Positions 39,701 to 47,482 of a stretch of DNA of 64,000 bases are shown in pieces. How positions within the stretch are numbered: the stretch's first letter is position 1; the number at the start of each line of letters is the position of its first letter. The DNA is from Notamacropus eugenii (taxonomy: Eukaryota; Chordata; Mammalia; Diprotodontia; Macropodidae). Under the pieces are notes generated by a model, which was not told the origin of the DNA, did not search any database, and was given only the letters and a program-made list of their open reading frames with translations. The position numbers and the translations under genes are program-made. The DNA lies in the NCBI RefSeq assembly GCF_028372415.1, contig NC_092872.1, positions 393,503,853 to 393,567,852 of the forward strand, read 5' to 3'.

Positions 39701-41412
39701 TAAATCTCATGGAATTTGGAATTATTTAAATTGAGTTGCATTCCCATAAAATTTTGACATTGCCTGTTAGGATTCCTAGTTAAGTGAATGAATTTAGGCA
39801 GCTTACAAGGAGAGTCATTTATGTTGTTTTATATGTTTTATGTTTTATAAAAAGTGTCAGAAAAAAAACAAACCAGTAGCCTGTGTATAAGATGTTTTGA
39901 TTTCTTAAGGTGTCTTGTTTGTAGAAAAATCGTTCTGGAAATAAACAATCTTGAAAAAAAAAGAGGCTGAACTTTGATACATGGACTATTTTTCTGTAAT
40001 TCAAGTAAATATCAGAAGGATTCAGAAAATCTTAGTTCTTATTTTATGTTCCCTTCCTTTGTTCCTAGGATCCTACAATCAAAGGAACCTTCCATTGGTC
40101 TGGCAATGAACAGATGACCAAATATGAAATGGCATGTGCTATTGCGGATGCCTTTAACCTTCCTAATAGTCACTTAAGACCTGTAAGTATATAGCATTGA
40201 GAAGAAAAAAAATATCCGTTCTTTAAAGGCCAGGTCTGTGATTGCAAAGTATAATTTAACTTGGATGAATAAGCCAAGTGCAATGTGTGTATGCAAAGCT
40301 TTATTTCCTAGTGTTGGTAGGGTGGATAGGGCAGTGGGTTTGAAGGCAGAGGATCTGGGTTCAGATCCCAAAACTTATAGTTAGTACCTCAGTGACCTTT
40401 CTGGGCCTAAGCTTTCTCCCCTGTAAATTTATTTCTTTTAACCTTTTAATCAGTTAACAAATATTTAAGGGAACTATACTAAGTACTGGGGAGACCAAGA
40501 CAAGAGTCTCTGCACTTGAGGAGCTTAGAATTTATCTAGGATAGACAACATATATACATATAGATATGTACAAAATAGAGAAGATAATTTTGGGGAAGAG
40601 AAACACTTGGGTTGTTTATAGGAAAATGGGTCTCAAAAGGGTAATATTTGGAAAAGGAGAAGTTGAATTTTTATTCTGAGCTATTTTATGTTGTCTAAGG
40701 AAATACCACACAACTCAAAAGAAATTGGTTCTAATGTTTGTTCCCTTGTTCCTAGAATTCCTCAAAGAAGCCTTCCACTTGTCTAGCAGTGACCAGATGT
40801 AAACTTTTAGTTGGGTTAAATAGGATTATAGAATCTCATAGATTGAGAGCTGGAAGGGATCTCAGAGGTTGCCTGTTCTAAACTTATTTACAGTTGAGGG
40901 AGGGGGCAGGGATGGCTTGCTAAATGCCTTGCCCATAATAACAGCTAATAACCATCAGGGATTTGAACCCATTATCTGACCCCTTCCAGTTCTAAATTTA
41001 TGATTCTATGCTAGTAGTTTATACATCTAGGGATGAGGTTTACCTTTTTTTTTTTTTTTTTATTAATAAACTCCTACATTTCTTCTTGTTAGAACCTCCA
41101 GGTGATAGAGATTATTAAAAATACCATAAATTGCAGGATATTCTTTTGTAGACAAGCACATGTGTTGTAAAAGAAAATGATAGAAAAAGAGAAGAGTCTC
41201 TGGTTTTGCCTATTAATTTTTTTTTCTTTTTTTCCAAAAAGATTACTGACAGCCCAGTCTTAGGAGCTCCACGTCCAAGAAATGCTCAACTTGACTGTTC
41301 CAAATTAGAGACCCTGGGCATTGGCCAACGAACGCCATTTCGAGTTGGTATAAAAGAATCACTTTGGCCTTTTCTCATTGACAAGAGATGGAGACAAACG
41401 GTTTTTCATTAG
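24709..41412 (+). CDS. MAT2B: MAT2B, alternative V2-type transcript, 323 aa
   Basis: The upstream first exon 24709-24738 encodes [10 protein letters not shown]. Human isoform 2 starts MPEMPEDMEQ. It ends CAG|gtaagg in phase 0 and would join exon 2 (31327, GAG CAT GTT) without a frame shift. Exons 2-7 are shared with V1. The predicted length, 10 + 313 = 323 residues, equals human isoform 2. In human this isoform has the same NAD(P)-binding fold but a different N-terminus and separate promoter control. Expression here is inferred from conservation, not shown. Confidence 0.85.
25745..25761 (+). repeat. G17 homopolymer tract
   Basis: Seventeen consecutive G on the plus strand within the LTR-like element. 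Prone to length variation and assembly error. Confidence 0.95.
25833..25868 (+). other. Strong G-quadruplex-forming sequence
   Basis: Reads gggcgggggtggggtggggt followed by ggggggtgggg: at least six G-runs of three or more with 1-nt loops, about 70 bp after the G17 tract. Confidence 0.85.
26179..26895. other. Spacer in MAT2B V2 intron: nothing recognised
   Basis: No exon or repeat identified between the LTR-like fossil and a MIR fragment. Confidence 0.35.
26900..27085 (+). mobile_element. MIR-class SINE
   Basis: Sense copy with aagtgacttcagctaagtac, ctcttcctttgtaagaagag and cccagctctaaatcttcc. It lies about 500 bp upstream of the V1 start. Confidence 0.65.
27330..27599 (+). promoter_or_regulatory. 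MAT2B: MAT2B V1 CpG-island promoter with CCAAT array
   Basis: CpG density rises sharply from about 27340. Three plus-strand CCAAT boxes at 27365-27369, 27398-27402 and 27433-27437 are spaced 33 and 35 bp apart, a pattern typical of NF-Y-driven housekeeping promoters. No TATA box. The start codon is at 27600. Confidence 0.85.
27600..27662 (+). CDS. MAT2B: MAT2B V1 coding exon 1
   Basis: Encodes [20 protein letters not shown] and E, with donor GAG|gtgagc, phase 0. It matches human isoform 1 ([20 protein letters not shown]). Confidence 0.97.
27600..41412 (+). CDS. MAT2B: MAT2B, methionine adenosyltransferase 2 regulatory beta subunit (V1), 334 aa
   Basis: Exons: 27600-27662, 31327-31521, 33548-33662, 33850-34002, 35921-36114, 40069-40182, 41242-41412; sum 1005 nt, 334 codons plus TAG, the human length. 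MAT2B is a non-catalytic member of the extended SDR/RmlD family. It binds MAT2A to form MAT II, which makes S-adenosylmethionine in non-hepatic cells, and alters its kinetics. The Rossmann motif GATGLLG is at residues 35-41, and the SDR-type YGKTK is at 159-163, the same numbers as in human. The C-terminus RWRQTVFH matches human exactly. The gene is strongly conserved throughout, with no breaks. It starts in a CpG island and has its own poly(A) signal at 42188. Confidence 0.98.
27755..27787. repeat. C13G6 tract followed by G-rich run
   Basis: Thirteen C are followed directly by six G and then aggggg, in the CpG island at the start of intron 1. It can fold on itself and is a likely sequencing weak point. 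A separate C11 tract lies at about 28093. Confidence 0.9.
28592..28768 (+). mobile_element. tRNA-derived SINE with second domain (Mar1-like)
   Basis: gtagtggatagagaactgga and gatctgggttccagtcctgg give the tRNA/MIR-type head. gtctcctaagagtacaagtt and cttctgctaatgaaatta give the extra domain also seen at 33.0 and 55.0 kb. Family name tentative. Confidence 0.65.
28840..28965 (+). mobile_element. MIR-class SINE fragment
   Basis: Sense core: gctttgtgactttggtcaag and tctctgatgggtaaaatgta. Confidence 0.65.
28966..30280. other. MAT2B intron 1: no feature recognised
   Basis: A/T-rich sequence. A CA/CG-rich simple repeat lies at 29345-29392. No exon seen. Confidence 0.4.
30283..30455 (-). mobile_element. 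MIR3/Ther2-like SINE (antisense)
   Basis: cagaaatttagttgtaaggc, cttcctcattttatgaatga and tctaggtctcttgactccca match the antisense MIR3-type layout; diverged. Confidence 0.55.
30456..31326. other. MAT2B intron 1, right end: nothing recognised
   Basis: Contains a 65-codon open frame at 30750 with no recognisable similarity and a non-coding look. No repeat named. Confidence 0.35.
31327..31521 (+). CDS. MAT2B: MAT2B exon 2 (Rossmann motif)
   Basis: Sixty-five codons starting [20 protein letters not shown]. The glycine-rich NAD(P)-binding turn GATGLLG is intact. Acceptor tttag, donor CAG|gtatgg, phase 0 at both ends, which lets either first exon join. Confidence 0.98.
32203..32280 (+). repeat. 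Unclassified ~75-bp repeat, second copy at 35093-35167
   Basis: Shares gtagaaatgcaactga and gaaaggccattttgttat with MAT2B intron 4 at 35.1 kb, same orientation, with a few substitutions. Family unknown. Confidence 0.65.
32420..32545. repeat. Left arm of a ~115-bp inverted repeat
   Basis: Its reverse complement aligns with 33178-33296 over about 115 bp, with roughly 15 differences by my count. The shared core includes aggtcacattatgttgcat and caagtgaaa. The arms are separated by about 630 bp. Confidence 0.85.
32640..33010 (-). mobile_element. Possible LINE reverse-transcriptase C-terminal fragment (CR1/L2-like)
   Basis: A 123-codon minus frame contains [28 protein letters not shown] and [15 protein letters not shown]. 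These faintly resemble the C-terminal reverse-transcriptase end of CR1-clade LINEs, where a VVxSxL block is followed by a WxG block and KKAGxLL. It lies between the inverted-repeat arms. It could instead be unrelated coding-like sequence of a DNA transposon. Confidence 0.35.
33011..33175 (+). mobile_element. tRNA-derived SINE, 3' domain (Mar1-like)
   Basis: ggaccctggacaggtcacgt, gttctctagataactcacta, gtggagcaggtgctgactta and gggaattccctatggtag match the extended domain seen also at 28.6 and 55.0 kb. Confidence 0.7.
33178..33296. repeat. Right arm of the ~115-bp inverted repeat
   Basis: Partner of 32420-32545. Ends near gatattgatatttcagtgg, about 250 bp before MAT2B exon 3. Confidence 0.85.
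33548..33662 (+). CDS. MAT2B: MAT2B exon 3
   Basis: Encodes [20 protein letters not shown] and then [18 protein letters not shown], phase 1 at its end. Acceptor ttgcag, donor gtaatt. Confidence 0.98.
33850..34002 (+). CDS. MAT2B: MAT2B exon 4 (YxxxK)
   Basis: Encodes [20 protein letters not shown] and then [18 protein letters not shown]. Tyr159 and Lys163 of the SDR-type motif are present. Acceptor ccctag, donor gtaaga. Confidence 0.98.
34070..34381 (-). mobile_element. L1 3' UTR fragment (antisense), left piece
   Basis: Runs tgaaatttttctcccaatta, caacattcatttccacgaga, gagttccaatttttctcccc: the T/C-rich antisense marsupial L1 3' UTR. It is interrupted at 34382 by a non-L1 insert. Confidence 0.7.
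34382..34512 (+). repeat. ~130-bp copy of the sequence at 37102-37232
   Basis: Begins ctactatatgtcaggcactg (L2 3'-type) and continues with cagtttatattttgtt and tttttatcatagtagatta. It aligns with 37102-37232 with about 11 substitutions, nearly all transitions. It lies inside L1 3' UTR sequence. Confidence 0.85.
34513..34985 (-). mobile_element. L1 3' UTR fragment (antisense), right piece
   Basis: Contains actttgagttccaaattctc, ttcctccccacacatcccca, gtgtgtacctgcaaaagact and ccctccacttgc-like T/C-rich stretches typical of antisense marsupial L1 3' UTR. Confidence 0.7.
35093..35167 (+). repeat. Second copy of the unclassified 75-bp repeat
   Basis: Same orientation as 32203-32280; shares tatagaaatgcaactgaagc and gaaaggccattttgttata. 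Confidence 0.65.
35325..35702 (+). mobile_element. L2 LINE 3' region
   Basis: aatgatccttcaatgtctag, tcaaatgtcacttcctctat, gaaaccttcattttc and gactgtaagcctcattagga are the conserved L2 3' domain, in sense orientation, ending about 200 bp before MAT2B exon 5. Confidence 0.8.
35921..36114 (+). CDS. MAT2B: MAT2B exon 5
   Basis: Encodes [20 protein letters not shown], then [20 protein letters not shown] and [10 protein letters not shown]. Acceptor caaag, donor CTG|gtgaga, phase 0 at its end. Confidence 0.98.
36485..36698 (+). mobile_element. MIR/Ther-class SINE
   Basis: Sense and nearly complete: ttagagtcaggaagatctgg, tgtgacctgagcaaatcact, ttcctcatctgtaaaatgat. It abuts an RTE-type SINE. Confidence 0.82.
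36705..36862 (-). mobile_element. RTE-derived marsupial SINE, truncated copy
   Basis: tgttgttgttgtgtttgttc, catcagagaaatgatgacat, gagggagggagggctgtgca and agccatctgaatcaac. Read on minus it ends in an (AAC)n-type tail, with the 5' part missing. Confidence 0.7.
37713..39287 (+). mobile_element. L1 5' end and partial ORF1 region, degraded
   Basis: Begins with ggggaggggaggagtcaaga and tggaagtgctccc, the marsupial L1 5' UTR start. It continues to about 39235 with three ~60-bp tandem units (from about 38965, 39030 and 39085: cactgaagagaa, tccttaaaaagc, gattggccta) that are the heptad repeats of the ORF1 coiled coil. A hAT-like element interrupts it at 38168-38432. ORF2 is absent. Many stops. Confidence 0.7.
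38168..38432. mobile_element. hAT-like non-autonomous DNA transposon inside L1
   Basis: Left end agcttcttaaactctttcca and right end cacaatttaagaagtg are inverted repeats. The interior has gtgaccccttttcacg and cttgaccccatgtggggtc. Short near-identical flanks (gactaga / gacctaga) suggest an 8-bp target duplication. Confidence 0.65.
39590..39720 (+). mobile_element. L2 3'-end remnant
   Basis: agtaccttgacgatagggat, then ttctctgtgcctaccacagt; diverged sense L2 end. Confidence 0.5.
40069..40182 (+). CDS. MAT2B: MAT2B exon 6
   Basis: Encodes [20 protein letters not shown] and then [13 protein letters not shown]. Acceptor cctag, donor CCT|gtaagt, phase 0. Confidence 0.98.
40318..40570 (+). mobile_element. 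tRNA-derived SINE head plus L2-like fragment
   Basis: tagggtggatagggcagtgg and gatctgggttcagatcccaa (SINE head) are followed from about 40440 by caaatatttaagggaactat and tgcacttgaggagcttagaa (L2-like). Two old pieces side by side. Confidence 0.6.
40828..41012 (-). mobile_element. MIR3/Ther2-like SINE (antisense)
   Basis: tatagaatctcatagattga, gagctggaagggatctcaga, then gggatttgaacccattatct. The leading part is CR1/L3-derived tail. Confidence 0.7.
41242..41412 (+). CDS. MAT2B: MAT2B exon 7 and stop
   Basis: Encodes [20 protein letters not shown] through [13 protein letters not shown] and TAG at 41410-41412. The acceptor follows a T-rich tract (ccaaaaag). Confidence 0.98.
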   Translation: MTDSPVLGAPRPRNAQLDCSKLETLGIGQRTPFRVGIKESLWPFLIDKRWRQTVFH

Positions 41413-42212
41413 TTTATATTTTTTTTAGTACAAAAAGTACAGTATGTGGCACTTTTTAAAGAAAAAAGGAAATAGTTTTGTATGAGTGTTCTTCAATTGT
41501 GACACTTAATGATCTTTCAGGTAAATGATATTGCTCTTGCACTAGTGAAACTGTTACCTAAAGGAACTAAGTGGCAAAAGAGCCCTGATTGAAATAATAA
41601 TCTTTCCTTTTATCATTTTGTTTCTACTGGCTTAACTTCTTGTTGGAGAATGGTAAATTATGATTCTTAAAATATTTGTGGCCAGGATAAAGCAGGTCCA
41701 CTGCAGACTTTCTTTTGGATGCAATGCATTGTCCATGCTGTTGACCTCTGCAACTTCTGAGTTTGTGCAGCTGAGTTTAATCAGTTCCTCATCACCAAAA
41801 AAGGAAAAAAAAATCATTTTTACAGTTATTGTTCTAATGTGAGTTAAACTGATGTGAAAATCATTGGCGTTCATTATTTTCATTGCTTTGAGCTCAGATC
41901 AAATGTTTAAAAAAAAAGTAAAACCTTATTTTTGCAACTTCAGTGCAGTTTTTATGCTTAAGATATATTTTCAGAATGTTATGTATCTTGAAACCTCTGT
42001 AGCTCGATGCTTCCTACATTTGTAGCAAAATACAGTGAGCACCCACATTAATGGGTTCCTTTGTGTGTTTTTGTAACTGTCTTTTTTCACTCCATGTCTC
42101 TAAATGATGTTTTGAATCTGTGGCTGTACTTTAACATTGTTTTAGTCTGATAATGAAACCTTGTAAGCTTTTTGACTAGTCATGAAGAATAAATCTATAT
42201 TGCTGGCATGAG
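41413..42212 (+). other. MAT2B: MAT2B 3' UTR
   Basis: About 800 nt of A/T-rich sequence from the stop to just past the AATAAA at 42188-42193. No repeat insertion seen in it, which fits a conserved UTR. Confidence 0.75.
42188..42193 (+). terminator. MAT2B: MAT2B polyadenylation signal
   Basis: Canonical AATAAA (gaagaataaatctat) followed within 40 nt by a T/G-rich stretch (ttctttgtgctt). Confidence 0.8.
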
Positions 42213-42282
42213 AGTTCTTAATTTCTTTGTGCTTAATGATTTTTCATTCTTCTGTGGTTCCATGTATTCTTGAATAGGACTG

Positions 42283-42452
42283 TGGGGTGTAGTGAAATTA
42301 GTCCTGGATCTGGAGTCAGAAGAACTGGATTTGAATACAGATTCTCTTATTACCTGTTTAACCTTGGGTTGGTCACTTCAATTCCCTGGGCTTAAGTTTC
42401 CTCATCAGTAAATGAGGATGTTGTACTAATTTGTGTCTAATGTCCTTTTTAC
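42283..42452 (+). mobile_element. MIR/Ther-class SINE
   Basis: Sense copy: ctggagtcagaagaactgga, gtttcctcatcagtaaatga. It starts about 70 bp after the MAT2B poly(A) signal. Confidence 0.75.
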
Positions 42453-42599
42453 TGCAGATAACAAGATACATACTTTGTATTCCATATATAGGTTCTACCT
42501 TCATATCAAGTTTGCCACTGTGGAGGCTTGGCTGCCTTCTTATCCTAGAGCATCCCTCCACCATGCTCTATACAAACATGATACAAGATTAATTAGAGA

Positions 42600-43600
42600 T
42601 AATTTATGACACAAGGCATTAAAATTGAAGACAAGGAAAGGCTTTATCAGAAAGTGAGACTTCAGGGAAGCCAGGGAAAGCTGGCTAGGAGGTAGAGATC
42701 AAATGGGAGAGAGTCCCAGGCATGGGGCACAGTCATCAAAAATTTACTGTAGTTAGGATGGGATATCTTGTGTGAGCAACAGCAAAGGAGGCCATTGTTA
42801 CTGGATTGCTAAGTGGAGAGAAGTAAGGTGTAAGAGGACTGGAAATGGGAGGAGGCAAGATTATAAAGGTCTTCCTTTAAAAGCCAAATGAGATTTTTAT
42901 CCTGGAGATAATATTTAGTACATGGGTGACATGGTCAAAGTTATTTTTTAGGAAGATCAATTTGATCCATGAGTGGAGGATGGACTACAGTGAAGAAAGA
43001 TGAATCTGGGAGACCAACTAGAAAGCTATTGCAATATTCGAAGTATGAGGTGATAACCTAAATCAGGATGGTGGCAGTATCAGAGGAGAGAAGAAGGTGT
43101 GTAAGAGATGCTGCAAAGGTAGAATTGACAGGATTTGGCAATAGATTAAATGATTTCATTGGTATAGGCAACTTTGTCTAACTTAAGTTTTAGAGAGTTA
43201 CCTGGGGAGAAGAGACTTACAAATGACCACAAAGTCATAATGCAACATAGGCAGGATTTGAACCCAGGTCTTCCTGATTCCAAGGTTGACCTACTCACCA
43301 CCTCACAGTTTAAGTACATATGTACACATGCATATATGAAAGGTTTTTTTTTTTTTAACATTTCATTCAAATTTTTAAAATTAAACAGTATTCTAACTGC
43401 CCTGCCTCAAGCAATGAACCTAGGAGAATGAGTGATGGTATATCAGTCCTGGAAAGGTTGGCCAGGGATGTAGTATCATTAGGGGAGCCAGATTTTGGTG
43501 ATTGCTAGAAGATAGGAGTGGGAGTGGAAAAGATTAGGATGAAGGAAGAAGCATTCCAGAGGGGACAACAGAAGAGGGTAGTGGTGGTTTGTTTAAGACT
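42600..43600 (+). mobile_element. L2-type LINE 3' region with internal SINE
   Basis: gaccaactagaaagctattg, gaagtatgaggtgataacct, gatggtggcagtatcag and aggtagaattgacaggattt follow the L2-type order. An antisense MIR fragment (43170-43310: ggcaggatttgaacccaggt, cttcctgattccaagg) lies within, followed by more L2-like sequence. Confidence 0.6.
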
Positions 43601-44820
43601 TTAGGGTAGGAGAGTTTGCACGTAGGAATAAGGAATAATGTAGTGGGGGATGGTGAATGGGGTTTGAATGATCTGCAGGACTTCAGAATCACTGGGATAT
43701 GTAGGTGTGGGAATGTTCATCATCAAATGGAAGGCACTACTGCTCTTCCCATAGGTGATTGGAGAAAAGACAAGAAGCAAGTGCATCACAAGATGGAAGG
43801 CTCATGGTCAAATGGGAGGACCCATTTCACCACTGCTCTTACTTTTGAAGACTGGATATTAGGCAAGAGATCATGAAGCAGGAGATGAAAGTCTAGCTCC
43901 CCTCTGACTTTTCCTTATTCTCTTCTCCCAAGGGACAAATGCAGCAGGAAATGGAAGGCTTCAGATCAAAGGGATAGCTGTTCCTCTTTGAACTGGAGAC
44001 TCTACATCACCTTCAGTGGTCAGGCTTGCAGGAAGAGATAGAAGTTGACTTCTGGCAAAGATGGAAGTCACACCCCAGTCCTCCAGCAGCCTTGCATCAG
44101 GTGACAAACTCAGCAGCAAGTAGAAAGCATGCAGTTAGAGGAGTTAGACAAATTCAGTTTTACATTCATAAAAATGTGTGAATGACTGCATTTAAAACTG
44201 GATTAGCATCTTCAGAAGAGCTAGCTAGAAAATCAGTCACTTGAGTGCTCATTCTGTTTATAGCCTTGTCTTGTTTCCCACAGTTGAATCCTCCTTAATA
44301 TATACAATTTATTAGTACTATTTTTTCCCTTAGGTTATAAAGATAATATATGATATAGTATATAATATATAACATGATATATAAAGATAATACATGTATA
44401 ATATATAACAATAACTTATACCCTTAGGTAATATAAGAGGGCATCAAATTGAAAAAAATTCCCTTCAGATGATATTAGTTTATTGTAATCCATAATACTT
44501 GAATATGGGCTACTAAAACTTTGCTGGGATCATTTTGCATTCTAACAATAGTTCTATACGTCTTTACATGTATTTTCTATGGAAAATGGTGATTTTTATC
44601 TTTAGATACATTCATACTCAAATCATTTCCCATCATAAATGTCATGTCTTAATACAGAAGGCAAGGCTAGACAAGGTAGAGAATTTTATGAAAACCTCTG
44701 GTCACAAGAAATGAAAACATGTTGCATTTAACCCAGGATTCTATGTTTGATATCTCAAAAAATGTTTTATTGGGGAGTCCATGGTTGCTCCCCAAAATGA
44801 CAACCTCAAAATGTTAAGAA
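43601..44820. other. Intergenic, nothing named
   Basis: An A/G-rich part to about 44150 contains short self-similar phrases (agatggaagg, caaatggaagg) and may be an old degenerate repeat. An A/T microsatellite-like stretch lies at 44335-44420. Confidence 0.35.
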
Positions 44821-44829
44821 TCCTCCAAA

Positions 44830-45625
44830 TTTTCCTAATTTCCTTTAAAAATATTGCTAACTTTTGCTTTTATATTATCATCCTTTCTGAATCTCCTCTA
44901 TCCACCAACCCATTCCTTTTAACAAAGAAAGGAAAGTAAACTTAAAAAAAGGGATGAAGGTGCTAGAGGCGACATTTAGCGAAACTGAGCAACACATTGA
45001 TTGTGACATAATAATGTTGCCATATCTATAGACTGCTGCTATCTGTGCAAAGAAGGGAAGGGATATGTTTTCTCTGGGAACTGTTTCAGTCATTATAATT
45101 ATACAGCATTCAGTTTTTGTTTTTTCCATTCACTGTCACTCTATACAGCATATTGTTTTTCTTGTTAAGATTACTCCAGTCTCCATTAGTTCATATAACT
45201 CTTCCCAGGCTTAGGAGGAATTCTTCATATTCATCATTTTTTATGGCACAGTAATATTACATTTCATTCATGTACCATGATTTGTTTAGCAGTTCCCTAA
45301 TTTATAAGCATCTTCTGTGTTTACAATTCCTTGCCACAACACCAAAAAAAAAAAAAAAAAAAGAAAAGTAGGGGGTGGGGAAGAAGTGGTTGCTATGAAT
45401 AATTTGGTGTATATGGAACCTTTCTACCTTTGACTTCCTCGGTGTATATGCCTAGAAGTGAGATCTCTGGGTCAAGGGATATAAACATTGTAGTTAATCT
45501 TTTTTTTTAAGTATAATTACAAATTGTTTTTCAGAGTGGTTGGACGAATTCCTAGTTTTCTTAAGAACGTAGTCTTCCTGCAGCACTCACAGATTTTTGC
45601 CAATTTTGCTGGGTATGAAGTAAAC
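44830..45625 (-). mobile_element. L1 3'-end fragment (antisense)
   Basis: gtctccattagttcatataa, ggcacagtaatattacattt, ttccttgccacaacacc, gcctagaagtgagatctctg and cagagtggttggacgaattc match the antisense L1 3' end. A long A-run (about 45342-45362) interrupts it. Confidence 0.75.
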
Positions 45626-45671
45626 TCTCAAGGTTGTTTTTATTTGCGTCTGAATTTCTTTTAATAAACTA

Positions 45672-45882
45672 GATGCAGTATACTGTAGTGCATAAAATGC
45701 TGGACTTTGAGAAAGGAAGACCTGGGTTCAGATATCATTTCATTGACTTACTAACTCTGTGATCCTAGGCAACAGCCCACCTGGGTCTCAGTTTTCTTAT
45801 ATGTAAAATGAAGGTGTTGGATTACATGGCATCTCAGTTTTCTTCCAGCTCCAAATCAGGGATCCTTTTACAGATCTGTTAT
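45672..45882 (+). mobile_element. MIR/Ther-class SINE
   Basis: Sense: gtgcataaaatgctggactt, aagacctgggttcagatatc, ttatatgtaaaatgaaggtg. Confidence 0.78.
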
Positions 45883-45964
45883 CCAGGACTTTGTCAAAGA
45901 ACTTCCAATTTATGTGTTATGTTGCTTGTACTATGTTAAGTTTATAAGCTATTGTGTAAAAGTA

Positions 45965-47482
45965 GCATCTCCTTTATTTATTATTTTTTATTTGTTTTCA
46001 GTTTTCTACAATCACTTCCATAAATCTTAGATTTTCTCCCCCTCCTCCCCTCCCTTCCCAAGACCATATGCAATCTTATATGGGTTCTACATATACATTC
46101 TTACTAAATACATATTCACGTTAGTCATGTTGCGTAGAAGAATTAAAATGAATGGGAGAAACCATGAAAAAAACAAAACATAACACAAGAGAAAATAGTT
46201 TGGTTCATTCGGTGATCCAATTCCATAATTCTTTCTCTGGATGTGGAAGGCATTTTGCCTCAAGAGTCCATTGGGAATTTTTTAGGTCCTTGCATTGCTA
46301 TGAAGGGCTAAGTCTATCAGAAAAATTCCTCACACACTATGGTTGTTACTGTGTACAAAGTTCTCCTAGTTCTGCCCCTTTCACTCAGCATCAGTTCATA
46401 TGAGTTCTTCCAGGCCTCTCTGAAGTCTTCCTGTTCATTTCTTATAGCACAATAGTATTCCATTACATTCATATACCTCAACTTGTTCAGTCACTCAATT
46501 TCCAGTTCTTGGTCACCACAAAGAGAGCTGCCATAAATATTTTTGTACACAGGGGACCCTTTCCCATTTTTATGATCTCTTTGGGATATAGTCCTAGAAG
46601 CGATCTTGCTCGGTCAAAGGATTTGCACATTTTTAGCTCTATGGGCGTAGTTCCAAATTGCTCTCCAGAATGGGTAGATCAGCTCAGAGCTCTACCAACA
46701 ATGAATTAGTGTTCCAACTCTCCCACATTTTCTCCGACATTTATCATCTTCCTGTTTTGTCATGTTAGCCAGTCTGATAGGCTGGTACCTCATAGTTGTT
46801 TTGATTTGTATCTCTAATCAATAGTGATTTAGAGCATGTTTTATATGGCTATAGATAGCTTCAATTTCTTCCTCTGAAAACTGCCTGTTTATATCCTTCG
46901 ACCATTTATCAGTTGAGGAATGACTTGTATTCTTGTACATTTGACTCAGTTCTCTATATATTTTAGAAATGAGGCCTTTATCACAGACACTAGTTGCAAA
47001 AATTCTTTCCCAGTTTTCTGCTTCCCTCCTAATCTTGGTTGCATTATGTTTGTGCAAAAACTTTTCAATTTAATGTAATTAAAATTATCCATTTTGCAAT
47101 TCATAATATTCTCTATTGTATGGTCAAAAATTTCTTCATTATCCATAAATCTGACAAATACCCTATCCCTTGCTCCCCTAATTTGTTTATAGTATCAATC
47201 TCTATACTTAGATCATGTATGCATTTGGACTTTATTCTTGTGTACTGTGTCAGGCATTCATCTATGCCCAGGTTTCCCAGCAGTTTTTGTCACAATGAAT
47301 TCTTATCCCAGAAGCTGGGATCCTTGAGCTTATCAAACGTAGACTGCTATATTCATTGGCTACTGTGTCTTGTGTACCTAACCTATTCCACTGATCTACT
47401 CCTCTATTTCTTAGCCTGTACCAAGTGGTTTTGATAATTGCTGCTTTATAATACAATTTGAGATAGCATCTCATTTTATTTG
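45965..47482 (-). mobile_element. L1 3' half: ORF2 C-terminus and 3' UTR (antisense)
   Basis: About 1.5 kb. Minus-strand peptides include KWSKDINRQFSEEEIEAIYS and NWERIFATSVCDKGLI, the C-terminal domain of L1 ORF2p. The plus text carries tagcacaatagtattccatt and agagagctgccataaatatt. 5'-truncated relative to a full L1. The reading frame is broken several times. Confidence 0.9.

Noticed and set aside
47039-47434. 131-codon plus-strand frame
   Set aside because: It is the antisense of L1 ORF2/3' sequence, not a gene.
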